Positions 11,865 to 27,200 are shown, numbered from the stretch's first letter. The stretch: DNA of 64,000 nt from Oreohelix idahoensis (GCA_024509875.1 JAMPIV010019064.1:372001-436000), one strand, 5' to 3'. The notes: generated by a model not told the origin, from the sequence alone. Numbers and translations: made by a program.

Positions 11865-12296
11865 GAAGGAAATGTCGAAATTGTCCTCTTTTCACACACC
11901 ATGCCTAAGAAAAATTCACCGAATCTTTTGGCCGAATACCATCACCAACCAAGATCTGCTTACTCGGAGCAAGCAAGAGGACATGCACACCATCATAGCT
12001 GGCAGACGCTGGAGCTGGGTTGGCCATGTCCTCAGAAGAGACCCCGATGCCATCACAAGAACAGCTATGCTTTGGACCCCTGAAGGAAAACGAAAGAGAG
12101 GCCGACCAAAAACAACTTGGCGGAGGACTGTGGAGGCTGAGGTGCAAAGAATGAACCAGAGTTGGGGCACTGTACGAAGGATGGCCGCCGACCGAGCAAA
12201 GTGGAATCAATTTGTTGTTGCCCTACAAGACGCCACTAGGCGTGATGGCCACTGACTGCTTTGACCGTCGGCGGCTAAGGATCAAAGAAGAAGAAG
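11865..12296 (+). mobile_element. LINE family A, 5'-truncated 3' end, copy 1
   Basis: Encodes the C-terminus of a non-LTR retrotransposon ORF: 'SWVGHVLRRDPDAITRTAM', then 'GKRKRGRPKTTWRRTVEAE', 'ADRAKWNQFV' and the end 'DATRRDGH'. A 3' UTR 'gcggctaaggatcaaag' and a (GAA)n tail follow. The flanks 'accccgatga' (11855-11864) and 'accctgatga' (12297-12306) match 9 of 10 bases and are a probable target-site duplication. The reverse-transcriptase core is missing. Clade not assigned. Confidence 0.85.
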
Positions 12297-12309
12297 ACCC
12301 TGATGATTA

Positions 12310-13650
12310 TGTTCAAGATGTTGTTAAACAACTAGTAGGTAAGCGAGATTGAATGTGGCCACAGATTGACAGAGTGTGAGTAAGAGGAGTGAATATTTAT
12401 ATTTGTATAATCATTGTACCTACTTCTATTTTTGTTCGCTAATACTCTTATTTTACAGGATAGATTAATTAAGAACTCTGTTCTTTACGTTATCGTCTAT
12501 TTCTATACCCTAGCGCTATTCTTTGACCTTTTGGGGGTTATTAACTTCTTGCGGGATCTTGTCTCAACAGAGGGAATTGCACTTATTGGTTTATTTTCCA
12601 AATTCTGTAACCTATGATTTTATTGATATATGGTTTGATGTTGTGAGCAGTTTATATGATAATAAACTTAACAAAACTTAATTACTTGTGTTGGTCAGCT
12701 CAGCCCATACCCATACTCCATTTACAATAGGTTTTCACGTTTGTGTGTCTTGTTGTCACATAACTGTGTGTGTATAGTTAAACATATATATGTTAAATGT
12801 ATGGAGAGTAGGATTGTCTGTTAATAAATTACCTTCCGCTGTCCTGAAACACTATCATCTGACTCAATGGGTTCAGATTTAATGCTAAGGGATAACAGGC
12901 TAAATTTTGAGGAAGATGAAGTGGTGGAGGGAAGTGGAGAACGCCTGATATTTACACCAGGAGACATAAAACTTGAGAGAGACATTTGCTTCATCTCAGT
13001 TTTTGCCTAAGTAGAACACTGGTACAGCAAACGGGCAATTTTGTTCTCTCATCCACCAACAACTAAGATATTCTGATGAAGACAAATTTAATTATTTTGT
13101 TTTTATTTTTAAAAAAAAACTTTATTTATTTTACCTAGTTCAACCAATAACTGATTATTAAACACGTTTTCGTGTAAATATAAATCTAGAGTTCAATTAA
13201 TCAGTATTGAGTAAATGTTATGTCTGCACCAAGATGACAGTTTTTTTTAAAATACATAACCATACAGAGCTATTAAATTAATATTTTGCTGAATCGCCTA
13301 CAGCTGGGGGCTCCTAAAGTACGGGTCAAAACCTTTCCTCACAGAAGAAGCGGAGAATAACAAGTTTATAAGAGCTTTGATGATCTCAGATGTTATCCTG
13401 CCTTTCTATAAATTCCTGTGAGACTCCCTGGAATAGAAGCATCGTTTTTCCATTTATATCTCCGCCAAGAGCAATCTTAAGCGAAGGTTGATACCTTTGA
13501 AACCCTCATCTTTTACTCGAAGTGTGCATTATTGGACCACTACTGCAGAACAGAGGAGACAACCCGCAACACGGATGCTTCAGAAATGTTATTTTTTTTA
13601 ACACAATTTTTTTAATTTGCGAAACTTGGATTTGAGACAGCATCATCATC
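12310..13650. other. Intronic DNA, nothing recognised
   Basis: AT-rich filler of GPCR intron 1. Short frames only, no splice-flanked coding segment or repeat hallmark found. Confidence 0.4.
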
Positions 13651-13659
13651 AGTGCCATT

Positions 13660-13850
13660 TTCCTTTGTGCTCCTTAACGAGCATGAAGCACCCACTACAT
13701 CTGGTTCCCACAGGAAGCCTACTCAAATCATTGCCATGCTTTTGCAGCTGTGATTTCTGTGTCTACTTGTTTTATAGGGCGAGGTTGCCAGCCCTTTGCC
13801 AAACCTCATATTACTGTAGTTGCATTGAACGATATGTCTGAGGATACGGT
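13660..13850 (+). repeat. R1 interspersed repeat copy
   Basis: In plus order: a 'gctcc..gagcatg' segment, 'ggttcccacaggaagcct', 'gtgatttctgtgtc', 'gaggttgccagccc', 'aacctcatatta' and a degraded end. It faces the minus-strand copy at 14045-14180. Confidence 0.6.
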
Positions 13851-14044
13851 AGTAAAAGGGAACCCGTACAAATTTATAGGGAAGAAGTGAAGCCATCTTT
13901 GAGCATCTTCGGCGTCAACACACCCAGAGACATTTGGAAACTTTAATATAAAACAAACAAAAAATGGAAATTAAAACAAACTGATGAAAAGATATATACA
14001 TTAAAAGTGTGAGCCTGTTAAATAATTCAGTTTCCTTATATAAG

Positions 14045-14180
14045 ACCCAGTCCGGCGTAGTTCCTGGGAGTCTCTGAAGAGAAGAAATAATTGGACTAAT
14101 GAACCCTCAGGCATGTCGTAAAAGGCTACTATCATGAAGCTGTGCATGGGGTTGGCAATCTCATCATATACAACAATATA
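14045..14180 (-). repeat. R1 interspersed repeat copy
   Basis: Contains 'cctgggagtctctgaagag', 'ccctcaggcatgtcgtaaaa' and 'ggttggcaatctcatcata', the reverse complement of the R1 3' half. With the plus copy 190 bp to its left it makes a convergent pair. Confidence 0.65.
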
Positions 14181-14199
14181 ATGTAGACAGTAGCAGTAG

Positions 14200-14925
14200 T
14201 CAATACTTCGCCTCTTTCTGAAATGGTTAGACACTATCACCATCTCGAATGTATAGAACACGACAACATCATTCTACAGAATCAAACCCAAGTTGTTGTT
14301 GTTTTGTTAAAAAGTATCCCGTTCAACCCTTGATGGGATATAATTAGGACATATAGTGTTATAAATTCAAGACAATAAAATCATACTTTCGATATCTAAA
14401 TATAGTATCTTCTTTCCCCCTCCACTCAGTCCAAATAGAGTGAATCACAACCAAAAGTGTGTGAATGTATTTGTGTGTGACCTCCCCTTTTCAAGAAACA
14501 AACAATAAAAAATTGTAAAATGCAAAAAACAACAACACAAAAACAAACAACAACAACAACAAAGTAAAGTCTCTCACAACTGCCCTGGTGTTAACAAGGT
14601 GAAAAGTGGTAGAAAGCCTGGGAGTATCCAAGATTACATCAAATTCACCATTTATCTGCCATCATTCACACGAGCACGCCATCAGACTACACCATCATTG
14701 ATCCTTATATATTAAGTTTAGTTCTAGTCTAGTTATATACTGTTTTACTATATTGTGCAATTCTCTAGGTCTATTTTTTCTCAACACCTGTTCCACAATT
14801 TTGGATGAATTGCATGCCTTCTTCTTCAGATATGCAGGTGTTTTCCCATCACGACTATAGTCAACTGACGCCTAACCTCGTTGACAGACTTGTTCTATTT
14901 TCTGTACGATCTATAAATAGTATGT
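14200..14925. other. Intronic DNA with CAA-rich simple sequence
   Basis: Mostly featureless. A run of (AAC)n/(CAA)n lies near 14525-14565. Confidence 0.4.
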
Positions 14926-14932
14926 ATATTTC

Positions 14933-15217
14933 GAGTTGGGTAAGCCACGTCCTCAGAAGAGACCCCGATGCCATCACAAGAACAGCTTTGCTATGGACCT
15001 CTGAAGGAAAGCGAAAGAGATGCCGACCAAAAACAACTTGGCGGAGAACTGTTGAGGCTGAGATGCAAAGAATAAACCAAAACTGGAGCATTGCACGAAG
15101 GCTGGCTGCCGACCGAACAAAGTGTAAGCAGTTTGTTGCTGCCCTACAAGACACCACCAGGCGTGATGGCCACTGACTGCTATGACAGTTGGCGGCTAAG
15201 GATTAAAGAAGAAGAAG
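14933..15217 (+). mobile_element. LINE family A, 3' end, copy 2
   Basis: Same C-terminus and 3' UTR as copy 1: 'HVLRRDPDAITRTALLW', 'KRCRPKTTWRRTVEAEMQR', final 'DTTRRDGH', then 'ggcggctaaggattaaag' and (GAA)n. A 7-bp 'atatttc' occurs on both sides (14926-14932 and 15218-15224), consistent with a target-site duplication. More diverged and more 5'-truncated than copy 1. Confidence 0.85.
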
Positions 15218-15599
15218 ATATTTCTTAATATCTCTCAGCCGCTGTCGATACTAACCACCACGTGTTTTATTACTCACTTTGTGTGACGACGTGACGGGTC
15301 AGAAGGTGACGTATCTAACCCCATGGGGTTAATGCCAAGTCCACTTCCCGTTTCATCCAAATCCCTGCGTGTAGAGATTTTCTCAATATAGAAATTAGCA
15401 AGCAATGACCTTACACACAGCCTAATCGATTCAAGGACCAGCAAACTCTAGAGGACTGGTTTCAGATGGCTACTCACATAGTCTGATACGCTGGAGATGA
15501 CTACCTAATAAAGAAAGAACACTTTTTTCCCCACAATTTTATAATCCGCAACATCTGAGGCTGTTTTATTTGAAATTGCCACATTTACATGAAGCATAA

Positions 15600-16000
15600 G
15601 GTCAGAACAAGCTGCCATCTTTGCACTGAAGGTCGCTTGCAGTGGATCTTCAACATCTTCTATCTTTTACCTTGGTAGTACACTCTGATGTGCACTTTTC
15701 TGTCTATCTCTTGCTCATTTGCTTTCAAGTCTTCCTTCTTTTATGATTTTCAAAAAGTCTTTTTATACATCCGAAATAATTAATCTAATTGTTATTTCTT
15801 TCATCCTTTCTCTTTTCATTCCTCGCTTTTCTGGGACGTCTTCATTTGTTTTCTTCTGGATGATATGTTCTATTTTTTGTCTGCCCTCCTTAATTGGGCA
15901 TATATCTGTCATTCCGATTTTCAATTTGTTGAACAGATGGTATCTGAGTCTGCAATGGCCGGTTCTCAGTCTGAAAATTATCACCTGATCTCTTCTTGGT
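15600..16000 (-). pseudogene. Fragment of an RNase H-bearing LINE, C-terminal region
   Basis: The minus strand translates to 'VIIFRLRTGHCRLRYHLFNK' followed by 'ICPIKEGRQKIEHIIQ'. This is the Cys-rich segment after RNase H in I/Jockey-type LINEs (typically LRTGHxxL...C.C...E...HilxxC). The second and third cysteines are lost. Related fragments lie at 18.1-18.9 and 23.9-24.2 kb in the same orientation. Confidence 0.6.
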
Positions 16001-16756
16001 AATGAGTAGTATATTTCTGCTTTATCTCTGAGTGTTCTTTTTGCTATTTTTCGTTAATTTTATTTGTAATTATTGCTATTATACCTTCTTAACTGTTCAT
16101 ATCTTTCCATGACATGAACCACATTCCCCTATTTATCTACATATAAAAGGTCTCAATTCTTTCTTCTCAGCTCTTGTTCAATGTCCGTGCTCGTGACATC
16201 AGACACACGTATATTTTAATATAAGCATTAGTAAACTTGAATTAATGTGTCTTAACGGGCATTATTGTATATTAGGTCAAACTTACTGTGTTTGAATCAA
16301 TGTGTTCTGTACTTTAAATGTTTATTACCAAGACGCCACGGTAAGAATGTTGAAGTTTAATTGATTTAGACTCTATGCAGGGCCTGCTCCTAGGCGGTGT
16401 GAATGGTGCGCCTGCAAGAGACGCCGTCTTGGAAGAGGTGTGCCGCAACTTTTTTTTAAATATTAAAATTGTAAGAGAACAAATGAAACTGGATTGTTCA
16501 GGAGTATAAATTACGAATTAACTTTATTTTTTACACTGGTTTCATTTCGTTTTTCGATTTTTCCGTGTCTATATTATTTCCTTTTAAAAAAAAAGCACAT
16601 TGAGTCCCTCTCTATGCTTAAGCAATGATTTTTTAAAATAACCTACCGAAAGATTTTATAAACATCAGTGCATTATGTTTTTGTAAAAGGCTACAGTGAA
16701 CGCTTGCAGACATTACGGTGTGATCTAAGTGAACAGTATCAAATTTAGTATCTAAG

Positions 16757-17158
16757 CAGTGGCGTAACTACGTTCCGGTGGCCCCAGCAGCGAGTGGGCC
16801 CCGAAAACCAATGGTCGGAAGAGACCCAAGCAAATGAAGTCAAACATTTTTTTATTTCTTTATAATTAAAAAATTATTTTTTAAATTAACAGTAATATAC
16901 ATTATTTAATGCACATTTGCTTTAAACTGATTATGGTTATTGACCCCATGAAATGAGGAGGGCCAACTTAACTTGTACCAGGGGGTACAACATGTTTTTT
17001 ATTTCTTTATAGTTAAAAAAATATTTTTTTATTAACAGAAATACACATTATTTAATGCACATTTGCTTTAAACTGATTGTGGTTACTGACCCCATAAAAT
17101 GAGGAGGGCCCACTTAATTTGTACCAGAGGGGCACCGTCCTGCGTAGTTACGCGTCTG
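16757..17158. mobile_element. hAT-like MITE with an internal duplication
   Basis: The left end 'CAGTGGCGTAACTACG' is matched at the right by the reverse complement 'CAGACGCGTAACTACG' (14 of 16), so the 402-bp segment has terminal inverted repeats of hAT type. It has no coding capacity. Inside, about 140 bp (16840-16985) is repeated in tandem (16990-17130), both copies holding 'aatgcacatttgctttaaac' and 'gaggaggg'. No exact 8-bp duplication is visible at the flanks. Confidence 0.7.
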
Positions 17159-17159
17159 C

Positions 17160-18115
17160 TCGTGAGAATACAAACAATACGGCAAAGAGGGGGGGGGGAG
17201 GATGGAACAGAGAGAGAGAGAGAGAAGACACCGTCTCGGACCTCGCACCTTCCTCAAAAATCCCCAGGGCCGGCTCTGTGTGGTGCCTAGTTGACATGAA
17301 GGATAGTTGCGATTCGCTAATGTAGCTAGCTATTCGGTGTTGTCGTTCGGAAGATCTTGGGTTCGAGTTTCTGGTAAATCTATCACTTCTGTTGTTTTTT
17401 TCTATTGTCTATTTTTATACTTCTGTATTTCTCGCGAGTGCCTGAAACATACCTTTATATGTGTGTTATTTATTAAACTTAGAACTCTGCCAATTACTTT
17501 GTCACGAAACTCGATTTTATGCCATTTTCGGATTCAACCTTTATTTATAGTCTAGTTCTGTTATTTATTTATTTATTTATTTTTTCAAATAAATAAAACT
17601 ATTGTTTCACTTCTTTTCATGCAAATAGTTAATTTTATGGGTTATTATTTCAACATGTTGATATCTTTTCGGTTTTTATTTCTTGTGTCGCCCAAATAAC
17701 CCCAGGTGGAATCAACAATGTGAATTGTGTATGACGTCGCTACGGTGACGAAATCACAGAACCTGTTATTGGTGAGAAACAGAGTCGACGAACTCTCTAA
17801 ATTTGAGAGACATAAATACACAATGTCGCATGCTGATGACCACAGAAATAGCCACCAGGGTAATTTGTTTTTCTCAACCGGTGTCAAATAAAGAGGCGAT
17901 TATCTTAGACCAGTCAACACGGACATAGAGAGAAGTTAGCAACAGTAAGATCTAACCAGGGGCTCTATTCGCTAAAGTATTGTGGATATCAAACCAGGAG
18001 ACACTATGATGATTCTCGCTTACGTAGTTTATTTCTTCGCTGTCGTTCGCTCTCAAATAACCACAGCCTCGTATCTCTTTCAAAAAGCTAGCTGTCCGTC
18101 TCAGGCTTCTCTCGT
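17160..18115. other. Intronic DNA, nothing clear
   Basis: Contains a G-run and a GA-rich simple repeat (17190-17225). A possible tRNA-like B box, 'gggttcgagttt', occurs near 17360. No gene recognised. Confidence 0.35.
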
Positions 18116-18119
18116 CACC

Positions 18120-18880
18120 ATACAGTTTCCCCCTCAACTGGGATGAAAAGGCCACGCTGTCACCCTTCTCGTCTGATGGAGCTGACAGTTTTGAAGTATG
18201 TGTTCTACTGTTTGTTTATCCTCTCCACATGGGCACATATTTGTTTGTCAGATTTTCAATGTGTGAAAAATTCCCGTTGTACGAATTGTACTCGAGTCTT
18301 CAATGGCCGGTTCTTTGTCTGAAAAGTATCATTTGATCTCTTCTTGGTAATGTATAGTATGGTTCTGCAGCAGCGGAGTCTGGGTGTTCCTTATGCCATT
18401 TTCTCTAGTTATTTCTCATTATTGCTTTTACCTCTTCATAAGTATTCCTGTCTTCTGTTTGGATTTTCTTTCCTCCTTCTTTGGCGAGTTTATCTGCCTT
18501 CACTTTTCCGTATATCTTGCAGTGGGCAAGGATCCACTGTAGTTTTACTTTTTTTTTTTAAATTCACAGCTGGTTTTAATTAGTACTTCTGCCAGGCTGT
18601 CCAATTCATTGTTTGTATTGTTCCTGAGGGCTGTGATGACTGATTGTGAGTCTGCGATGAGCACCATCTTGTCTCTAGCAAGATCTTTTTTTTTCATGAT
18701 GGTAACTGCAGGTGTTTTTAATGCTCCCCCCTCCGCTTTAAAGTTGAGAATTCTCTAGTGGCCATTGAGATACGTATTTCCTGTCCATTCTTTAAATTTT
18801 GTGTGTACACCCCACCTCCATTCTTTGTAGCTTCTGTTGCTGATCCATCTGTGTGTATTGTATGACTTCTGCTCCATTAC
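18120..18880 (-). pseudogene. LINE fragment with a decayed RNase H domain
   Basis: Reading the minus strand from the right end: 'IHTDGSATEATKNGGGVYT' (the first catalytic Asp in TDGS), 'ISMATRE', 'LIADSQSVITALRN' (catalytic Asp in ADSQ) and 'LQWILAHCKIYGKVKADKLA' (H and D of the last motif) appear in the right order. This is the layout of the RNase H1 domain of I/Jockey-type LINEs. The Cys-rich tail follows ('MILFRQRTGH'). Several frame changes and stops show it is dead. Confidence 0.72.
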
Positions 18881-18984
18881 CTGTTAGTTGCCCGTGGAGC
18901 ACATGGCTTCATCATATACGAGCCAAACCTTCCTGTCCTGTGCTATTCGTTTGTCGCGGATTGCCTCCCCTGCTTTGCAGTAGT

Positions 18985-19330
18985 GGTCCAACAGTGGCCA
19001 AAACTCAAGAGTATCTAATATGGGCCTTCAAATGTGTCTACCTTCGCGCAAGATTACTCTTGGCAGAATGGTAGATAGAAGGATAATGACGCTTCTATCT
19101 CAAGGGAGCTTTCATAAGATATTTCCAAAGTCAAGAACAATGCTGCACTGGCAGTGCAATTGTTAACTTTATATCGGTCCGCCGCCTTTTATGAAGAATT
19201 AAGCATTAATTTCAGCTCGTCAAGCCCCCACCCTGATTTACTCAGTATAATTCTTATTATTGAGGTATAGCTCTGTTTAGAATGTATTTAGTAAATTGAC
19301 TGAGACAAACATGCAGTACATTTAAAATGA
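18985..19330 (+). repeat. R2 dispersed repeat, copy 1
   Basis: Shares 'ggccaaaactcaagagtatc', 'caagattactcttggcag', 'atgacgcttctatc' and 'gccttttatgaag' with 27808-28055 in the same order and strand. No coding capacity or terminal repeats seen; nature unknown. Confidence 0.75.
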
Positions 19331-19927
19331 TTAAATCGAAGTTAAATTGGTATAATTACAAATAACAAATTTAATAATCATTTATGTTTAACGAGGTTTG
19401 AGAAAATTTGAATAATGATTTAACAGAAAGATGTCATCACTGTTGTGATGGGATGAAAGTTTATAAAGGAGTTTACGTGGCAGCTTATAGGTTTCACTTC
19501 TCTGCCAATGGTAGGTTCTGCTCCCGCTGATGGTTTGGTTCTTAGTAGACTGATCACGCTCGTCGCTGGTCAAGGTTGTTATGGCGCAGCACGTTCCCAG
19601 AAATCTCAGGGAGTGTCTACGAAGTTGGTCCCTCGTTTTAAAGCTCAGGCCACTGTTCCCTTCTTGTTCCAGAGATAGTACCCTCAACTGGTACAACCAA
19701 CAACAATGGTAAAAGAATAGAAACGAAACGCTTTCCTGGGTATTGCGTTTTCCAACCCATAGTTATCGGTGCCATTCTCTCTATTCCACTATCCCATCTA
19801 TCTTAGAATTTTCCTCGATGAGAATAAAACTTAATCCCTCGAGAGAAAATTTTCGTTACATTTAAATTGAATTGCTTTATATTGATTTTTCATTTAAATG
19901 AAAAGGTTAATAGTACAGATAGAATAT

Positions 19928-22245
<2,318 letters not shown>

Positions 22246-22249
22246 CTGT

Positions 22250-22785
22250 TTAGCCAGTGTTCTACCTAGAACGCACACGTACACTGGATTGGTAAACCAG
22301 ATATTAACTGACTTTATGATCTAACTGACTTCCTGTACGTAAGCGACCGACCATTAGCCATCCCATTCTCTACAAATTGTTCGCACACATTTGAAGTTTG
22401 CCGCATCAAAAGATTCAGAATTTTAGTCTAACGTGACTGTGTAATGTAATATTAGTGCTCACCTTAGTTCGTTAACACAGTTCATCTCACAGTAGCACAT
22501 AAGTCATTGACGACACTTAACAAAGTCACCACGATAACTAATTGTTTCGCTGACAAACATTTTCTAAAACCACTAACAATAATTAGCTTAATCACTGACG
22601 ACAATCCAGTAAATAATAAAATGTTTATTAAAATTAGAAGTTGGATATAAGAATATTAAAGCATGGCTATTTACAAAACCAACAATATTACGTATAGTTT
22701 CATTTCCTTCTAACTCTAGTTCTATCTGGTCCTGTTCTATACAATGTGAGAATCATTGTTCTTAATTATCTCTAATTATATATTC
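22250..22785. other. Intronic DNA, nothing recognised
   Basis: No gene or repeat hallmark found, apart from a possible eroded transposon end near 22260. Confidence 0.4.
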
Positions 22786-22798
22786 TTGTTTCCATCAT

Positions 22799-23074
22799 TA
22801 AGTAGAACAGTCCCAATTAAGATGGTTTGGCCATGTCTGCAGAATGGGAGAAGATCGGCTACCACGACAAGCATGGGCAACAAAGAGCCAAGGATCCAGA
22901 CCCCGAGGACGACCCAGAGTCCGCTGGGAGGACAACATTAGACAATCTTTGAAGGACCGAGGACTAGAATGGAACCAGGCCAGGAGGAAGACAGCCGATA
23001 GGATAGTCTGGCGCTCTCTCTTCCAAACCTCTACACCTCACGGTAGAAGGGGAACGACTAAGTAAGTAGTAGTA
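22799..23074 (+). mobile_element. LINE family B, 3' end, copy 1
   Basis: Encodes 'SQLRWFGHVCRMGEDRLPR', 'GRPRVRWEDNIRQSLKDRG' and 'TADRIVWRSLFQ', then ends 'HGRRGTTK' with a 'taagtaag' tail. The 11-bp 'gtttccatcat' flanks it at 22788-22798 and 23075-23085, an exact target-site duplication. The same 3' end occurs in the longer copy at 51.8-54.2 kb. Confidence 0.92.
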
Positions 23075-23250
23075 GTTTCCATCATGACAAAAACCTTGAG
23101 AATCATGGTTCTCATTATTACATAAAAATGTCTCAACTCAAAAGTTACACTGATTCTCAAAATCTCATGTAAAGTAATAATATCATCTTTCTTAATATTC
23201 AGTGAACATTTCTTATGCAGTTTTACAGTATCTATAATTATGTATCGAGT

Positions 23251-23531
23251 CAGTGGTTCTCAATATATTTACTTACAAGTGGCATCAACAGCTAAGCGCT
23301 TGAAATAAAAATCACCACTATTTATTTATTGCCTGCCAGTCTGCAGGATCACACATTATCACTTCAATACAACCGCTCCTCCAACGGCATGAAGTTATAA
23401 ATATTCATTACATATTCTATAGCGTTAACAAACAAGAATATCATTATCATTAAAATGACTCAAGAGCCGCCTGTGATTTACAAGTCACCTTAGCGGGTTA
23501 AGATCATTGGTTAACAGCTTGAGAACCACTA
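23251..23531. mobile_element. hAT-like MITE, about 281 bp
   Basis: The left end 'CAGTGGTTCTCAA' and the right end 'TTGAGAACCACTA' are inverted (12 of 13), the signature of many non-autonomous hAT elements. The interior is non-coding. The 8-bp flanks do not match exactly. Confidence 0.7.
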
Positions 23532-23918
23532 TCTCTATTTCTTACTTTCACTTCAATCCTCGAGTTATTCTAACTCTGGCTAAGATTATGTAAAAATGCT
23601 CGTCTTACTTTCATTATTATTATTAGCTATTCTCTACAAAAACTATCTATTCCAATTTACACATATTTCCTACTTTATCATTTCAAGCGCCGTGCTCTGG
23701 CTAATCCAGCGCACGGACCTATAACAAATTGCCTACATTTTTAGTTCTCATCTCAACAAATCTCTATCTATCTGAATTTCAAATCTCAAATAAAAAATCC
23801 CAAAATCTCAAAAATCCTCCTTTGACCGCGCTAACCACAGTATTTATACCCCATCATTTTTGCACCCGGCACTTGTTTTTCTCTGTTCTTCTTCTTCTTG
23901 CGATCGCATCTTTGATGA

Positions 23919-24240
23919 TTACACCGTCAGACGAGTTCTCATGATGAATTCGACTGTTGTTTGAAGTTCCTCTTTAACTCTATATAGCTTTGAGTTTAGT
24001 GTTGAGTTATTGGGCCAGTATATCTTTCTTAACTGGTCATACAGAGGACAGTCCTGTAGAACATGCTCAGCAGTTTGTTCGTTTAATCCACATGTGCACA
24101 GTGGTGAAGCAGACAATCGTAGCTTGTGCATGTGTTTATTCAGTTTGTTATGCCCTGTCCTGAGTCGAAAAATAGTTATCTGTCCCTGCCGGTCAAGAGT
24201 GTGATAGTCGTCTTTGGGTTGGTTCTGTTGTTTTCCGGGA
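23919..24240 (-). pseudogene. C-terminal Cys/His segment of an RNase H-type LINE
   Basis: The minus strand reads 'ITIFRLRTGHNKLNKHMHK' and then 'PLCTCGLNEQTAEHVLQDCP', an intact C-x-C...H...C knuckle typical of the end of I/Jockey-type LINE ORFs, continuing 'LYDQLRKIYWP' to a stop at 23919. It is the best preserved of three related fragments in this intron. Confidence 0.7.
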
Positions 24241-24249
24241 AAGTGTCAG

Positions 24250-27200
24250 GAGTCCCTGATTTCTGTAAACCTAACAACAGTGAAAAACACTGACTTCAGC
24301 TTGTTTTGTTTTGTTAATTCTAATAATTCTTTCTGACGTCCCAGTGATGCAACACAAATGTCCTTCTACAATTATTCTCATAAACAAAAATAGAAAACTA
24401 TCCACTGTTCACACGCACAGGTGTTCGGTACCCATATGTAGTGGTTTTTGATGTTATTGTATGGTTGTTATGTTACCTAGTGTACTGGATGAGGTCAGCT
24501 GTGAAGGCTCCTGAGATAAAAGTTTATGTGAGTTACAGAAGGCCTTTCTGCTACCACTTACGACCTCAAACAGACCTATTCTACTATAATGAATGTTAGC
24601 TACGTTAAAAGTCTAGGGTACTGAAATGTAATGTGTAGGTAATAAAATACACAGACACACACATGTAAATAATAAGTCTAATAATAATAATAAACTCTAT
24701 GATAAACTGAACTAACACTGGCTGTTATAGTTTAAGTTTGAAAATTTTTTTAATTTATTAGTCCTGAACCAATTGTTTCTTTTGGTCAGAACATATGAAA
24801 TAATATGTATTTATCAATAAAATGCATATATATATTGCATAATCAAATGAAATTTTTGTACATAGGTATATTATTACAATGGTTAATATTAATAATATCT
24901 AAAATGTCTTGGGAAAAACTAGCACTGGATGTTTAGTTGGGGTGGCGTCATCATGCCCAATCTATGGTTATAAAGTTCCTTGTCCTTGACATATGGACTG
25001 ATGTTAGTGTTTATATAACAAGATTTTATTTCTTTATTGATGGTGGACACAGTTGATGAATCTACAGCAGGCCAGGTTTGCACTTAACTGGCCTGTGACG
25101 ATGTAGTACAGAATTCTTGTGGCCCACTCCTCTCAGTAGCTGGAGTAAAATGTTAGGCTGCACAGGCATCCGCTCTTGTACTTCTACAAAAGCATCTGGC
25201 ACAAGCGTAGTGCCAGATCAGAAACTCTGAAACCAAAATTTGTGCCATGTGTCAACACTCTGTTTACTGCGCCACTCTTACACACAACACAGCAAAACAA
25301 CATTACACAGATTGGGTCAGATCTCTCTTACCAACTTAGCACATCTCACCCAGTTGTTATCAAATAGTACCAGTTTCCCAAGACTGCATTGCATCCGAAA
25401 TATGTTCAATAGTTTCCTCTTCCATTCAATAAGGTGGGTGATATGTTCCCACTGATCTCAATTATAGATCCACCTTCCAAAGTCTTAGATAGGTTTTCAT
25501 ATATTATTTGGTTGTCTCTAGGCCCTGGACTGCTGCTGGGGACCTAGAGCAAGCACTCACTTGTCGTAATCATTTTTCATGATATGGCAGTATCAATCAC
25601 TCAAAATATTAAAATAAACAAGATAAATGCTTTTTCCCTTACCACAATTCAGAATTGAGAACACAGTTACGTAGTACTAGCAAAACTCAGCTGAGCTGCT
25701 GGCTAGATTAGGGCGTCCCACTGATTTTTATTTAATAATTCCTGGAAATCACCTCTAGCAGTAACGTACTGTGTCAAATGACAGTCTTCTATAAAATGGC
25801 ACAAGCGAGCGTCTGTCTTTCAGTACTATAAAAGCTTTTGTCCAATCAACGGACTTCCCCTCTAACTTTTCAAATATTCAAAATATAAATGTCCAATTTC
25901 AGTCCAGTCTCAGTCTAGTATGTAGTATTTTTCTTTCGGTCTGTCCGTCTCAACTTGGTTTTTTCCCAAAATTACATTTGTTTTTTGGACTAACTACAAG
26001 AAAAAACTACACAAACCTGCCCCACTTACTTATACGAGTTCTATGCTAAGTTATTTTTAGCTACTATCCTCCGACTTTGCCCCTAGTTCATTGCAGTTTG
26101 ATTTTTGCATTTTTAGGCTCAAGGACGCCAAAATGTAACTTTAGTGAAAATATGCACAAAAAACTGTTCGCTAGTCTGTATGGAACAATACGGTCTTTCG
26201 TCAATATCTTCCGTGTTATCTGTCCGTCTGTGTAATTAAAAGTATATTATTTCTCTGCTCAAGATGGGCTATCAAACTAGCTAGGTTTTATTTTCATAAC
26301 TTTATTATTAAAGAAAACCCTACTTTTCTCAAGGTTAGTTTTGAAATTTGTTTTTGAACCTTCGGGTATGGCATTTGCCGCTATATTCAAATTAAAACGA
26401 CCAATTACGGTAAAACGTCTAAGATACGTCTGTTTCTAATAAGAGCTAAGGTCTTTTTTTGTCCATTTCCTTACATTGTGTCAACTAGTGGCGTAATTTT
26501 TTTCTTTAAAACTACAAATTGCGTCTTTTTGCATTTTAGATTCAAACACGTGTTCAGACCGTCATAATTTTTTTCTTTTATCTCCGTTTCTACCCCGTCT
26601 AAAAGGATATGTCGTTTAGTTTGCATGTTCCAACTAGTTAGTTTGAATGGCGGTAGAAAGCGCTGGCGTAGGTGAAGAAGCCTCGGCATATCTTGCCTAT
26701 ATTTTTATCCCTACGTGTTATTTTACCCGTTATCTTTATAATTGGAGATATTTTAACGTTGTATCACTGTATTTTCACCACACCATAGTCAAAATCCAAT
26801 TCATTTTCCTAAATGTAATTTATCTCTGTCAACATTTCATTCCTTTCTCTTATAAATATAATAAGATGTCAATCAAAAATATATTCCTTTGTCTCTATTT
26901 TTTATGTTAATTTATAGTGGTCTCTAAAAAGTGTGAGAACCATCGTATCAAACTTACACAACTGTCACTCGAAGTTTCTGAGTGACTTTCTCATGGACAG
27001 ATGTGCTGTACTCAGTGGTCCGCGCGTGTTTCTATCAAACAACACCAGTGAATCTTTTTGTTTTGGTTACGCGTCTTTTTGAATGACAGCGGTTGACTTA
27101 ATTGTGAAGCGAACTTTAGTTTGTAACAATTAAATGTGAGAAATAATACTGCTCGTGTTTTGTTGCACGTTAGAAGTTATCTTTATGATTTATTATAGTA

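Noticed and set aside
16375..16450. A 'cagggcctgctcctagg' end hinting at another hAT element
   Set aside because: No inverted partner or duplication found nearby.
17330..17375. A tRNA-like B box ('gggttcgagttt') suggesting a tRNA gene or SINE
   Set aside because: No cloverleaf or proper A box at the right distance, and no tail or duplication.
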